Origin: Pseudoalteromonas sp. FUC4
GTDB taxonomy: Bacteria; Pseudomonadota; Gammaproteobacteria; Enterobacterales; Alteromonadaceae
Direction: 5' to 3'
NCBI RefSeq assembly: GCF_008370255.1
Contig: NZ_SEUI01000004.1
Location: 232,258-296,257, forward strand
Length of the DNA: 64,000 bases
Of this stretch, positions 46,651 through 55,360 are shown in pieces. Numbering within the stretch: position 1 is the first letter of the stretch; the number at the start of each line of letters is the position of its first letter. The notes below the pieces were generated by a model that saw only the letters and a list, made by a program, of their open reading frames with translations, did no database searches and was not told where the DNA came from. Both the position numbers and the translations under genes were made by a program.

Positions 46651-48540
46651 ATGAGTGATCAAAATTATAACGCCGAAGCCATTGAAGTACTTAATGGATT
46701 AGATCCGGTAAAACGACGCCCAGGGATGTACACCGATACCGTACGCCCAAACCATTTAGGCCAAGAGGTTATCGATAACAGTGTCGATGAAGCTATGGCG
46801 GGTCATGCCACTCGTATCGACGTAATACTCCACGAAGATAACTCGCTCGAAGTGAGCGATGACGGACGTGGTATGCCTATTGATATTCACCCTGAGGAAG
46901 GTATCCCAGGGGTTGAACTAATCTTCACTAAGTTACACGCCGGTGGTAAGTTTTCTAATAAAAACTACCAATTTTCGGGTGGTTTACACGGTGTAGGTAT
47001 TTCTGTAGTAAATGCGTTATCTACACGTGTAGAAGTAACGGTAAGGCGCGACGCTCAACAATTTAGAATGGCTTTTGAAAACGGCGACAAGGTAGAAGAC
47101 TTGAGCGTAATTGGTACTGTTGGTAAGCGCAATACAGGTACCACCGTTCGTTTTTGGGCTGATGTTAGCTATTTTGATTCTGCAAACTACTCAATTACCA
47201 AGCTTAATCATTTATTAAAAGCCAAAGCGGTGTTATGCCCAGGACTGCGTATTAAGTTTGTTAATAAGCAGACGAAAGAAACCAAAGAATGGTTTTACGA
47301 GACGGGCTTAAAAGATTACCTAATTGAAGCCGTGAAAGGGTTTGAAACATTACCGCAAGACCCATTCGTAGGTGAGTTTAAAAGCTCAATTGAAGGCGCT
47401 GATTGGGCTGTTGTATGGCTACCTGAAGGTGGCGAATCAATAGCGGAAAGCTACGTAAACTTAATTCCTACCGCGCAAGGTGGTACACATGTAAATGGTC
47501 TGCGCCAAGGCTTGCTTGAAGCAATGCGAGAGTTTTGTGAGTTTAGAAATTTACTACCTCGTGGCGTAAAGCTAACACCGGATGATATTTGGGAGCGTTG
47601 TAGTTACGTATTGTCGGTTAAAATGCAAGACCCACAATTTGCAGGGCAAACCAAAGAAAAACTTTCATCGCGCTCATGTGCCGCATTTGTATCGGGAGTT
47701 GTAAAAGATTCGTTTAGTTTATGGCTAAATGAACATACTGATACCGCAGAACTATTAGCTGAACTATGTATTTCAAACGCGCAAAGCCGGTTGCGCGCAG
47801 CTAAAAAAGTCGTACGTAAACGAGTTACTGCAGGTCCTGCATTACCAGGTAAATTGACCGATTGTAGTGCTGCCGATAATGACCGAACCGAGCTGTTCTT
47901 AGTGGAAGGTGATTCTGCTGGTGGTTCTGCGAAACAAGCGCGAGACCGTGAATTTCAGGCAATTATGCCGCTACGTGGTAAAATTTTAAATACCTGGGAA
48001 GTAGAGTCGGGGCAAATACTAGCATCACAAGAAGTACACGATATTTCAGTGGCACTGGGTATTGACCCAGAATCAACAGATATGTCGGGACTGCGTTACA
48101 ATAAGATTTGTATACTGGCCGATGCTGACTCGGATGGATTACATATTGCAACATTGTTATGTGCACTGTTTGTTCGTCACTTTCCAGAGTTAGTAAAAAC
48201 AGGGCATGTGTATGTTGCAATGCCGCCATTATTTAGAATAGATATTGGTAAAGAAGTTTATTACGCCTTAGATGAAGAAGAAAAAACCGCTATTTTGGCG
48301 CGCATAGAAGCCGAGAAAAAACGCGGAAAAGTAAACGTACAACGATTCAAAGGTCTGGGTGAAATGAATCCGTTACAGCTTCGTGAAACCACGATGGATC
48401 CTAATACGCGACGCTTAGTGCAGCTTACGCTTGATGAAGAAATAGAAACCATGGAAATGATGGATATGCTACTTGCTAAAAAACGATCGCCTGATCGTCG
48501 TCAATGGTTAGAAGATCATGGCAATAAGGCGCTCGTTTAA
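46651..48540 (+). CDS. parE: DNA topoisomerase IV subunit B ParE
   Basis: 629-residue GHKL ATPase subunit of the decatenating type IIA topoisomerase. ATP-binding blocks 'VIDNSVDEAMAG', 'DDGRGMPIDIHP' and 'GGLHGVGISVVNALS'; TOPRIM 'LFLVEGDSAGGSAKQARDR', 'DADSDGLHI'; and the C-terminal 'RFKGLGEMNP'. The length fits ParE (about 630) rather than GyrB (about 800), because the GyrB insert is absent. It is separated from parC by a beta-propeller gene. Confidence 0.98.
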   Translation: MSDQNYNAEAIEVLNGLDPVKRRPGMYTDTVRPNHLGQEVIDNSVDEAMAGHATRIDVILHEDNSLEVSDDGRGMPIDIHPEEGIPGVELIFTKLHAGGKFSNKNYQFSGGLHGVGISVVNALSTRVEVTVRRDAQQFRMAFENGDKVEDLSVIGTVGKRNTGTTVRFWADVSYFDSANYSITKLNHLLKAKAVLCPGLRIKFVNKQTKETKEWFYETGLKDYLIEAVKGFETLPQDPFVGEFKSSIEGADWAVVWLPEGGESIAESYVNLIPTAQGGTHVNGLRQGLLEAMREFCEFRNLLPRGVKLTPDDIWERCSYVLSVKMQDPQFAGQTKEKLSSRSCAAFVSGVVKDSFSLWLNEHTDTAELLAELCISNAQSRLRAAKKVVRKRVTAGPALPGKLTDCSAADNDRTELFLVEGDSAGGSAKQARDREFQAIMPLRGKILNTWEVESGQILASQEVHDISVALGIDPESTDMSGLRYNKICILADADSDGLHIATLLCALFVRHFPELVKTGHVYVAMPPLFRIDIGKEVYYALDEEEKTAILARIEAEKKRGKVNVQRFKGLGEMNPLQLRETTMDPNTRRLVQLTLDEEIETMEMMDMLLAKKRSPDRRQWLEDHGNKALV

Positions 48541-48569
48541 TTGCTTGTGCCTAACACTAGGAGAGACAA

Positions 48570-49664
48570 ATGAAAAAATTACTAGGAAGTTTGCTGTTAC
48601 TTGGGCTGACTAGCGCTCCTGCAATGGCTAAAAATATACTCGATAAGCTCACCGTAGCACCGGGGTTTGAAATTAGCTTATTTGCAAATGATGTAGAAAA
48701 TGCACGTCAAATAGCCGTTTCAAAAAAAGGTATTGTGTATGTTGGCTCTCGTAAAGCGGGCAACGTATATGCGCTTATTGATCACAATAGCGACGGCGTA
48801 GCAGATAAAAAAATTGTTGTGGCTAAAGGCTTAAACATGCCCTCTGGTATAGCAATTAAAGATGGCGACTTATATGTTGGCGAAGTGCATCGTATTATTC
48901 GCTTTAAAAATATTGATACCCAATTAAAAGATCCAAAGTTTGATGTGGTTTATAACAAACTACCGAGTGAGCGTCATCATGGCTGGAAATTTTTACGTTT
49001 TGCACCAACGGGAGAATTAATCATTCCAGTGGGTGTGCCGTGTAATATTTGTGCTGAGGATGAGCGTTTTGGTCGTATTTTTGCACTTAATGTAGAAACA
49101 AAACAAATAAAAACAATAGCTAAAGGCGTTAGAAACACAGTGGGTTTTGATTTTCATCCTGCTACTCAAGCTTTATGGTTTAGTGATAATGGTCGCGACA
49201 TGATGGGCGATGATATTCCACCTGATGAGTTAAACCGTGCAACACAAGAAGGAGAGCATTTTGGTTTTCCGTATGTTCATGCCGGTGCAATTATTGACCC
49301 TGAGTTTGGTGAAGGTAAAAACATTGCCGATTACACGTCGCCAGCACTTGCACTTCCAGCGCATGTAGCGCCATTAGGTATTCATTTTTATAACGGTAAG
49401 CAATTTCCAGCAAGTTATAAGCAACAATTATTTGTTGCTGAACATGGCTCATGGAACCGTTCTAAAAAGTCAGGTTATAAAGTAGGCCTAGCAACAATCG
49501 AAGTAGGTCGCGTAACTAAATATACGCCATTTATTACTGGCTTTATGAAAGACGAAACAACATTTGGACGCCCTGTTGCATTTGCAGAATTAGGTGACGG
49601 CAGTCTGTTAGTAAGCGATGATTACGCCAATGTAATCTACCGTGTAAGCTATAAGAAAAACTAG
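48570..49664 (+). CDS. Exported PQQ-type sorbosone/glucose dehydrogenase-like propeller
   Basis: 364 residues with signal peptide MKKLLGSLLLLGLTSAPAMA (cleavage after Ala20). A six-bladed propeller of the sorbosone dehydrogenase family: 'KGLNMPSGIAI', 'HHGWKFLRFAPTGEL', 'VRNTVGFDFHPATQALWFSDN' and 'HGSWNRSKKSGYKV' blocks (short forms). A CNIC motif within 'VPCNICAED' may bind a cofactor or form a disulfide. PQQ use is a family inference; no PQQ synthesis genes are visible. AGGAGAG precedes the ATG. Lies between parE and parC with gaps of 29 and 10 nt, so it is probably co-transcribed with them. Confidence 0.85.
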   Translation: MKKLLGSLLLLGLTSAPAMAKNILDKLTVAPGFEISLFANDVENARQIAVSKKGIVYVGSRKAGNVYALIDHNSDGVADKKIVVAKGLNMPSGIAIKDGDLYVGEVHRIIRFKNIDTQLKDPKFDVVYNKLPSERHHGWKFLRFAPTGELIIPVGVPCNICAEDERFGRIFALNVETKQIKTIAKGVRNTVGFDFHPATQALWFSDNGRDMMGDDIPPDELNRATQEGEHFGFPYVHAGAIIDPEFGEGKNIADYTSPALALPAHVAPLGIHFYNGKQFPASYKQQLFVAEHGSWNRSKKSGYKVGLATIEVGRVTKYTPFITGFMKDETTFGRPVAFAELGDGSLLVSDDYANVIYRVSYKKN

Positions 49665-49674
49665 GTAAGCTTTA

Positions 49675-51969
49675 ATGAGTGATACAGATACCTTGCTAAT
49701 GCAAGGAATTGAGCAACAAACAATGGGGCGTTTTACCGAAGACGCCTATTTAAATTATTCCATGTACGTAATCATGGATCGTGCCCTACCGCATGTAGGT
49801 GATGGCTTAAAACCAGTACAGCGTCGTATTATTTATGCGATGAGCGAACTGGGTTTGTCAGCTAACGCTAAGTACAAAAAATCAGCTCGTACAGTGGGTG
49901 ATGTACTCGGTAAGTACCATCCACACGGCGACAGTGCCTGTTACGAAGCCATGGTATTAATGGCGCAACCGTTTTCTTATCGCTACCCTTTGGTAGATGG
50001 ACAAGGAAACTGGGGTGCAGCAGATGACCCTAAATCGTTTGCGGCAATGCGTTATACCGAAGCGCGTTTATCTAAGTTTTCAGAAGTACTGCTTAAAGAG
50101 CTTGGCCAAGGCACCGTTGATTGGACACCAAACTTTGATGGCACAATGGATGAACCTGTTGTACTGCCTTCTCGTTTACCACATATTTTACTCAATGGTA
50201 TAACGGGTATCGCCGTAGGTATGGCAACAGATATTCCGCCACATAACGTACGTGAAGTGGCTAGCGCATGTTGTTTATTACTTGATAAACCAAAAACAGA
50301 GCTTGAAGAATTACTTGAGCTTGTACATGCACCAGATTACCCAACAGATGCTGAAATAATTACCCCAAAAGCCGATATTCATAAAATATATAAAACCGGT
50401 CGTGGGTCTATCAAAATGCGTGCGGTTTACACCGAAGAGCATGGCGATATTGTTATTACAGCGCTGCCGCATCAATGTTCTGGTGGTAAAGTACTTGAGC
50501 AAATTGCAGCGCAAATGAACGCTAAAAAATTACCTATGATTGCTGATTTACGTGACGAGTCAGATCACGAAAATCCAACGCGTATTGTAATTATCCCGCG
50601 CTCAAACCGCATTAAAGCTGAGCCATTAATGGCGCACTTATTCGCAACCACCGATCTTGAAAAAAATTACCGCGTAAACTTAAACATGCTAGGCCTAGAT
50701 GGTCGCCCGCAAGTTAAAGACTTGCGCTGTATTTTAAGTGAGTGGCTAACATTTAGACGCGAAACAGTGCGTCGTCGTTTGCAGTACCGTTTAGATAAAG
50801 TATTAGCGCGTTTGCATATTTTAGAAGGTTTATTAGCCGCCTTTTTAAATATTGATGAAGTGATTGAAATCATCCGCAGCGAAGATAAACCAAAGCCTGT
50901 ATTAATGGATCGCTTTGATTTAACTGATACGCAAGCAGAAGCTATTTTAGAATTAAAACTTCGTCATTTAGCAAAACTTGAAGAGTTTAAAATTCGCGGT
51001 GAGCAAGATGAACTAGCCAAAGAGCGTGATAAATTAGTGCAAATTTTGGGCTCAGAACGTCGTATGTCAACGCTTCTTAAAAAAGAGATTCAAGAAGCTG
51101 CAGAAATGTATGGTGACGATCGTCGTTCGCCAGTGATTGAGCGCTCAGAAGCGAAAGCGCTTAACGAAAAAGATTTAATTCCATCAGAGTCAGTTACTGT
51201 TGTGCTATCAGATAAAGGCTGGGCACGTGTTGGTAAAGGCCATGACTTAGATGTACAAGGCTTAAATTACCGCTCAGGTGATAGTTACAAAGCCTCAGCT
51301 CGTGGTAAGAGCAATCAACCGGCTGTATTTTTAGATTCAGCAGGGCGGGCATTTGCAACCGATGCGCACAGTTTGCCTTCGGCGCGTAGCCAAGGGGAGC
51401 CAATGACAGGTCGCTTTAACTTAACATCAGGTGCTAATTTTGAGCACGTGGTGATGAGTGAAGACGAGCAAGTATTGCTTATGGCGTCAGATGCAGGTTA
51501 CGGCTTTATTACCGACTTTAAAGACTTAGTAAGTAAAAATAAAAATGGTAAAGCGCTGGTAAGTGTCCCTAAAGGTGGCATATTACTCTCTCCTATTAGG
51601 GTGAACGATGTTGCTAGCGATTACTGTATGGCTATTTCTAACGAAGGTCGAATGCTTTTATTCCCGCTGCGTGACTTACCAAAATTAGGTAAAGGTAAAG
51701 GGAATAAGATTATTTCTATACCAGGTGCCAAAGTACAAGCCCGTGAAGAGTTTGTAAAAGTGCTTGCTGTTGTGCCACAAGGAAGCAGTGTTACGCTTCA
51801 TGCTGGTAAGCGTAAACTAACACTTAAACCAAGTGATTTAGAGCATTATCATGGTGAGCGAGGGCGTAGGGGTAATAAACTACCTCGTGGCTTACAGCGT
51901 GTTGACGAAGCCGTTGTTGAGCTGACCCCACAAAATGATGAGCCAATAGAAGCCATTAACGAAGAGTAA
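49675..51969 (+). CDS. parC: DNA topoisomerase IV subunit A ParC
   Basis: 764-residue breakage-reunion subunit. Catalytic Tyr lies in '[18 protein letters not shown]' (sequence 'AMRYTE'), with the quinolone-resistance region '[19 protein letters not shown]' and the '[28 protein letters not shown]' region in outline; positions corresponding to Ser80 and Glu84 read Ser and Tyr-Glu in the normal form. The C-terminal pinwheel has '[15 protein letters not shown]' near the end. TAGGTAAG lies upstream of the ATG. Confidence 0.98.
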   Translation: MSDTDTLLMQGIEQQTMGRFTEDAYLNYSMYVIMDRALPHVGDGLKPVQRRIIYAMSELGLSANAKYKKSARTVGDVLGKYHPHGDSACYEAMVLMAQPFSYRYPLVDGQGNWGAADDPKSFAAMRYTEARLSKFSEVLLKELGQGTVDWTPNFDGTMDEPVVLPSRLPHILLNGITGIAVGMATDIPPHNVREVASACCLLLDKPKTELEELLELVHAPDYPTDAEIITPKADIHKIYKTGRGSIKMRAVYTEEHGDIVITALPHQCSGGKVLEQIAAQMNAKKLPMIADLRDESDHENPTRIVIIPRSNRIKAEPLMAHLFATTDLEKNYRVNLNMLGLDGRPQVKDLRCILSEWLTFRRETVRRRLQYRLDKVLARLHILEGLLAAFLNIDEVIEIIRSEDKPKPVLMDRFDLTDTQAEAILELKLRHLAKLEEFKIRGEQDELAKERDKLVQILGSERRMSTLLKKEIQEAAEMYGDDRRSPVIERSEAKALNEKDLIPSESVTVVLSDKGWARVGKGHDLDVQGLNYRSGDSYKASARGKSNQPAVFLDSAGRAFATDAHSLPSARSQGEPMTGRFNLTSGANFEHVVMSEDEQVLLMASDAGYGFITDFKDLVSKNKNGKALVSVPKGGILLSPIRVNDVASDYCMAISNEGRMLLFPLRDLPKLGKGKGNKIISIPGAKVQAREEFVKVLAVVPQGSSVTLHAGKRKLTLKPSDLEHYHGERGRRGNKLPRGLQRVDEAVVELTPQNDEPIEAINEE

Positions 51970-51992
51970 CCAATTACTTTTTTTGTATAAAT

Positions 51993-52025
51993 AAAAACGG
52001 TCTGCATTTGCAGGCCGTTTTTGTT
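51993..52025 (+). terminator. parC terminator
   Basis: AAAACGGTCTGC / GCAGGCCGTTTT arms (one G-U pair) around ATTT, followed by TTGTTTT, just past the parC stop codon. Confidence 0.85.
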
Positions 52026-52154
52026 TTAAAACCATTTTAAAGCAATATAAAAACAAAGAGCTTGCATATTTCAGCTTACACTTGTGCGCTATTGACTCGT
52101 CTGTGTCACAAAATAACGTTATAATAATCATAATTGATCTTTGGAGAAGCCCAT

Positions 52155-52868
52155 TTGCTAGCTGTTATACGCGTTTTTATTATGCTGATGTTTATATTAT
52201 TCAGTTGTATTTTTGGTTTATTACTTTCGATTGTAAGACCATTTCACCCCAATAATGTACATGTTATAGCGGGCTGGTTTGGCTCAATGGCTAAAATGAT
52301 TGGCGTTAAATTAGTTTTAACACGTCATAAAGATGCCGTTGATGCAGGCCCTGCAGTTTATGTTGCTAATCATCAAAATAGCTACGATTTATTTACAGTG
52401 CCAGCAATGGTGCCTAAAAACTGCGTAAGTTTGGGGAAAAAGAGCTTAAAGTGGATTCCATTTTTTGGTCAGCTTTATTGGTTGTCGGGTAATATATTAA
52501 TAGACAGATCGAATCGCTCCAAAGCAGCGGGAACTATTTCAAAATCCGCTGAAAAAATTAAAAATAATGGCTTATCTGTATGGATGTTTCCAGAAGGAAC
52601 TCGAAGCTATGGAAGAGGGTTGCTACCGTTCAAAACGGGTGCATTTCACACCGCAATGAGCGCAGATGTACCCATAATTCCGGTATGTATGAATACAACA
52701 CATAAAACCATTAAGCTAAATCGTTGGGATAATGGTACAATTTACATCGAAATGTTAGCGCCTATACCGCTTGATAAAGAAATTAGCGCGCGTGAGCATG
52801 CTAAAAGCGTGCATAGCATTATGGCTGCTAAAATAACTGAATTAGATGCTCAAGTGAGAGAAAAATAA
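52155..52868 (+). CDS. plsC: 1-acyl-sn-glycerol-3-phosphate acyltransferase PlsC
   Basis: 237-residue inner-membrane acyltransferase making phosphatidic acid. Catalytic NHQNSYDLF (HxxxxD, about residue 67-72), 'GNILIDRSNRSKA', 'FPEGTRSYGRGLLPFKTGAF' (EGTR) and 'VPIIPVCMNT' complete the four blocks. The frame can start at a TTG at 52134, but the TTG at 52155 has GGAGA 8-12 nt upstream and gives MLAVIRVFIML, the classic PlsC N-terminus. Ends with TAATG overlap into rraB. Confidence 0.93.
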   Translation: MLAVIRVFIMLMFILFSCIFGLLLSIVRPFHPNNVHVIAGWFGSMAKMIGVKLVLTRHKDAVDAGPAVYVANHQNSYDLFTVPAMVPKNCVSLGKKSLKWIPFFGQLYWLSGNILIDRSNRSKAAGTISKSAEKIKNNGLSVWMFPEGTRSYGRGLLPFKTGAFHTAMSADVPIIPVCMNTTHKTIKLNRWDNGTIYIEMLAPIPLDKEISAREHAKSVHSIMAAKITELDAQVREK

Positions 52869-53203
52869 TGGAAAACTGGCGTGAAATAAGTGAAGACATC
52901 GTAAGTTCACTACTTGAAGATGGATCAGATCCTGAAATACTTTATGAAGTAGAACACCATTTTGTGTGTGAAGACTTCCCTAAACTAGAGCAAGCTGCAT
53001 TGGCTGCTTTTAAATTAGGCTACGATGTTGAAGAGCCAGCAGAGCTTGAGCTTGAAGATGGCAGTAAAATTTGGAGCTTCGACATAGTAGTTGAGGCTGA
53101 GCTAGACGTAGACGTTATTATGGAAGACGTTGATAAACTAGCGCAACTAGCCGTTGAGTGCGAAGTAGAGTACGACGGTTGGGGCACTTACTTTCAAGAG
53201 TAA
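52868..53203 (+). CDS. rraB: Ribonuclease E inhibitor RraB family
   Basis: 111-residue acidic protein. Match to the RraB family: 'LLEDGSDPEILYEVEHHF', 'LGYDVEEPAE', 'VVEAELDVDVI' and the C-terminal 'EYDGWGTYF' (outline). RraB inhibits RNase E and so affects RNA decay. Its ATG overlaps the plsC stop by one base (TAATG), so the two are translationally coupled. Followed by a strong terminator. Confidence 0.9.
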   Translation: MENWREISEDIVSSLLEDGSDPEILYEVEHHFVCEDFPKLEQAALAAFKLGYDVEEPAELELEDGSKIWSFDIVVEAELDVDVIMEDVDKLAQLAVECEVEYDGWGTYFQE

Positions 53204-53235
53204 TGTAATAAACGAGTATTTAGATTAACTAGTTT

Positions 53236-53268
53236 AAAAGCGAGTGTTGTAAAAACACTCGCTTTTTT
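53236..53268 (+). terminator. rraB terminator
   Basis: AAAAGCGAGTGTT / AACACTCGCTTTT perfect arms around GTAAA and followed by TTTTTT, just past rraB. Confidence 0.92.
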
Positions 53269-53281
53269 GTGCCTATAATTA

Positions 53282-53512
53282 GGGTATGTTTATTTTCGAG
53301 GTTATACCAATACGCAATAAGACTTAATCAATTAGAAGGATTAAATCTGATGCTAACTACATTAAAAATATCTGATATGGAGCAACTAAATAACGAAAAT
53401 TTGCTTTGTTATCGACACGATTTTCTTACCTCAAAGTAGATCACTTAATTAATCGAATTGGTATTAAATAAATACCCTGCCACAAATTCAATCATCAAAG
53501 ATCAACACGCAC
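53282..53512. mobile_element. Derived copy 3 of the TA-flanked miniature transposon
   Basis: 231 bp whose two ends match the ends of the elements at 23555 and 59013: left GGGTATGTTTATTTTCGAGG, like the reverse complement of copy 1's right end; right 'CAAATTCAATCATCAAAG…AACACGCAC', like copy 2's right end. TA flanks both ends (53280-53281, 53513-53514). The interior is unrelated to the other copies: most of it is a nested foldback element (53305-53463). An internal deletion plus insertion is the likeliest history. Confidence 0.65.
53305..53463. repeat. Nested foldback element inside copy 3
   Basis: 159 bp with perfect 7-bp terminal inverted repeats TACCAAT/ATTGGTA that extend imperfectly (TACCAATACGCAATAA against TACCAATTCGATTAAT). 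TTA flanks both sides (53302-53304 and 53464-53466), a possible 3-bp target duplication. No ORF. Similar ATACCAAT-ended repeats are familiar in Alteromonadales genomes; I cannot confirm this from the window. Confidence 0.5.
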
Positions 53513-53893
53513 TAGCTAGAGACTAATAAACCTAAATATTTAAGGCTTTACTATGCTAGTTAATGTGTTAATTAAAGCTCCGTGTAATTAATTATTCGTA
53601 CTAAATCTATTTTCAAACCAAGCTATGTTAGCGCTTTATTGGTATGACCAGTTTCTCTCAATTACAATTTAATCGAAATTTAATTCGGTTTATTCATAAA
53701 GCATTAAGCTATAAATAGAAAATTGGTAATAGATGGTTTTATTTTAATTACTACTATTTTCTGAAATTAACAAATAGTAACATTCGTTTTTTTGAACTCA
53801 TTTGTTTTTTAACTCATTGTTTTTAAACTCTTAATATTGCTTTTTTTATTCTTTTTAGAACGTTTAACTGATTTCATGGTAACAATTCGCTTG

Positions 53894-53921
53894 TTGACAT
53901 ATTAGATACAAAAAATATAGC
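53894..53921 (+). promoter_or_regulatory. Probable sigma-70 promoter of the alginate lyase gene
   Basis: Consensus -35 TTGACA (53894-53899), 16-nt spacer, -10 TATAGC (53916-53921). Implied start near 53928, leaving an about 165-nt leader before the ATG that contains both operator-like palindromes. Confidence 0.65.
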
Positions 53922-53946
53922 CTTGATTTACCGGTTTGGTGATGTT

Positions 53947-53959
53947 TTGGTAATGCCAA
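53947..53959. promoter_or_regulatory. Operator-like palindrome 1 (TTGGTAATGCCAA)
   Basis: 13-bp inverted repeat TTGG…CCAA lying about 20 nt downstream of the inferred transcription start. With the site at 53981 it forms a pair whose centres are 34 bp apart. The TTGGTnnnnCCAA form is that of GntR/FadR-family (FCD-type) operators; which regulator binds is not known. Confidence 0.5.
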
Positions 53960-53980
53960 TTTAAATTTTTAATTTGTTTT

Positions 53981-53993
53981 TTGGTATTACCAA
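53981..53993. promoter_or_regulatory. Operator-like palindrome 2 (TTGGTATTACCAA)
   Basis: 13-bp near-perfect palindrome TTGGTATTACCAA, about 54 nt past the inferred transcription start and 100 nt before the lyase ATG; a closer match to the GntR/FadR-type operator than site 1. Position downstream of the promoter suggests repression by blocking RNA polymerase. Confidence 0.55.
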
Positions 53994-54096
53994 TTTTTTT
54001 GAATTGAAAGTCTGTTTATACGATGCAAGCTAAGTTTGGTATTTATTACTAAGTTAGCTGTTAAATTATTTATACAGATTTAAAGGAATAAAAATG

Positions 54097-55284
54097 ATGG
54101 TTAAATATAAAAAGTTACTGATTTGCTCTGCAATCGCTGCGAGTACTTCTTTTGCGCATGCTGCCACGATTGATAATTCTGGTTTTGAAGATGGCTGGAG
54201 TAACTGGAATGAAACAGAGCCCGCAGCACTATCTTCAGACGCATACAAAGGCTCAAAGTCACTGAAAATACAAGGTAGTCCAGGACGTGTTTACCAAAAT
54301 GTAGATGTAGATCGAAATACTCAGTACACATTGAGCGCCTACGTACTCGGTAAAGGGCAAATTGGGATTAACGATCTTAATGGCTTATTTGCAAGTGAGA
54401 AATTTAATGTTTCTTCGTGGACAAAAGTATCTAAAACTTTCACCACAGCTAGCACTAGTTCACTACAAGTTTTTGCTAAGCATGACAAGAGCTCAAACGA
54501 TGTTCGCTTTGATAACTTCTCATTAACTAAGGGGAGTTCTTCTGGTGGCGGAGACACGGGGGGCGGTGATACTGGTGGCGGCGACACAGGTAATGGCTCT
54601 GGTATAGCAAGCAACATCACCAACGGTAGCATTTTTGACCTTGAAGGTAACGATCCTCATCCATTAGTAAATAGTGACACTTTAGAGTTTGTTCCTCTAG
54701 AGGCGCGTCATATCACTCCAAACGGTAATGGCTGGCGTCATGAATATAAAGTAAAAGAAAGTGCACGTGTTGCTATGACCGAAACCTATGAGGTTTTTGA
54801 GGCAACTGTAAAAGTTGAAATGTCTGATGGTGGTAAAACGATTATTTCTCAGCACCATGCTAGCGATACAGGTACGATTTCAAAAGTATATGTTTCAGAT
54901 ACTGATGAATCAGGCTTTGATGATAGCGTAGCGGGTAACGGAATTTTTGATGTATATGTTCGCCTGCGTAACACTAGTGGTAAAGAAGAAAAACATGCAC
55001 TAGGTACTATCAGAAGTGGTGGGTCATTTAATCTGAAAGTAGTAAATGATTACGGTGATGTAGATGTAACTGCACTAGGTACTACCTTTGGTATTCCTGT
55101 AGAAGATGATTCAGAATCTTACTTCAAATTTGGTAACTACCTACAATCGCAAGACCCATATACACTAGATGAGTGTGGCGAGTCAGGTAACTCAGACTCT
55201 TTCAAAGAGTGCTTTAAAGATTTAGGTATTACTAAGGCTAAAGTAACAATGACTGACGTTAGTTACACACGTAGAACTAACTAA
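54097..55284 (+). CDS. Secreted PL18-type alginate lyase
   Basis: Polysaccharide lyase of 395 residues counted from the second Met. Signal peptide ending near AHA (residues 20-22), an N-terminal CBM-like beta-sandwich (about 25-145), a linker with three GGGDT units, and a jelly-roll catalytic domain (about 170-395). Candidate active-site residues, numbered from the first Met: Arg215 and Lys219 in RHEYK, Gln253 and His255 in QHH, Tyr343 and Tyr349 in YFKFGNY. The architecture and spacing fit PL18 alginate lyases of Pseudoalteromonas (aly-SJ02 type), in which the N-terminal domain is removed during maturation and aids folding; I am matching from memory, and PL7 is the alternative family. It beta-eliminates alginate outside the cell. 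Monocistronic, strong terminator behind, promoter and operator palindromes in front. Confidence 0.82.
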   Translation: MVKYKKLLICSAIAASTSFAHAATIDNSGFEDGWSNWNETEPAALSSDAYKGSKSLKIQGSPGRVYQNVDVDRNTQYTLSAYVLGKGQIGINDLNGLFASEKFNVSSWTKVSKTFTTASTSSLQVFAKHDKSSNDVRFDNFSLTKGSSSGGGDTGGGDTGGGDTGNGSGIASNITNGSIFDLEGNDPHPLVNSDTLEFVPLEARHITPNGNGWRHEYKVKESARVAMTETYEVFEATVKVEMSDGGKTIISQHHASDTGTISKVYVSDTDESGFDDSVAGNGIFDVYVRLRNTSGKEEKHALGTIRSGGSFNLKVVNDYGDVDVTALGTTFGIPVEDDSESYFKFGNYLQSQDPYTLDECGESGNSDSFKECFKDLGITKAKVTMTDVSYTRRTN

Positions 55285-55306
55285 TTATTTAATTGTTAAG
55301 TAGTTT

Positions 55307-55342
55307 AAAAGGCCATTCAGTTTAAAGCTGAGTGGCCTTTTT
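55307..55342 (+). terminator. Alginate lyase terminator
   Basis: AAAAGGCCATTCAG / CTGAGTGGCCTTTT arms (one G-U pair) around TTTAAAG, ending in TTTTTT; on the opposite strand it also follows zntB-like, so it may be bidirectional. Confidence 0.88.
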
Positions 55343-55360
55343 TAATGTTTTAAAATTAAT

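Larger units (their letters stand above)
53513..54093. other. Long A/T-rich leader region of the alginate lyase gene
   Basis: About 580 bp with no ORF of note. It holds one operator-like TTGGTATGACCAG at 53639-53651, further TTGGTA half-sites (about 53723, 54036), a promoter at 53894-53921, and two operator-like palindromes between promoter and gene, listed separately. AAAGGA at 54082-54087 is the Shine-Dalgarno of the lyase. Confidence 0.6.

Noticed and set aside
49997..50203. Frame of 68 codons inside parC
   Set aside because: It overlaps parC in another frame and has no ribosome binding site or family resemblance; the same holds for the other short frames inside large genes.
53204..54093. 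Hidden small protein or toxin-antitoxin gene in the 890-bp gap
   Set aside because: No frame longer than a few tens of codons with a ribosome binding site is visible, and the content is explained by terminator, repeats and promoter elements.
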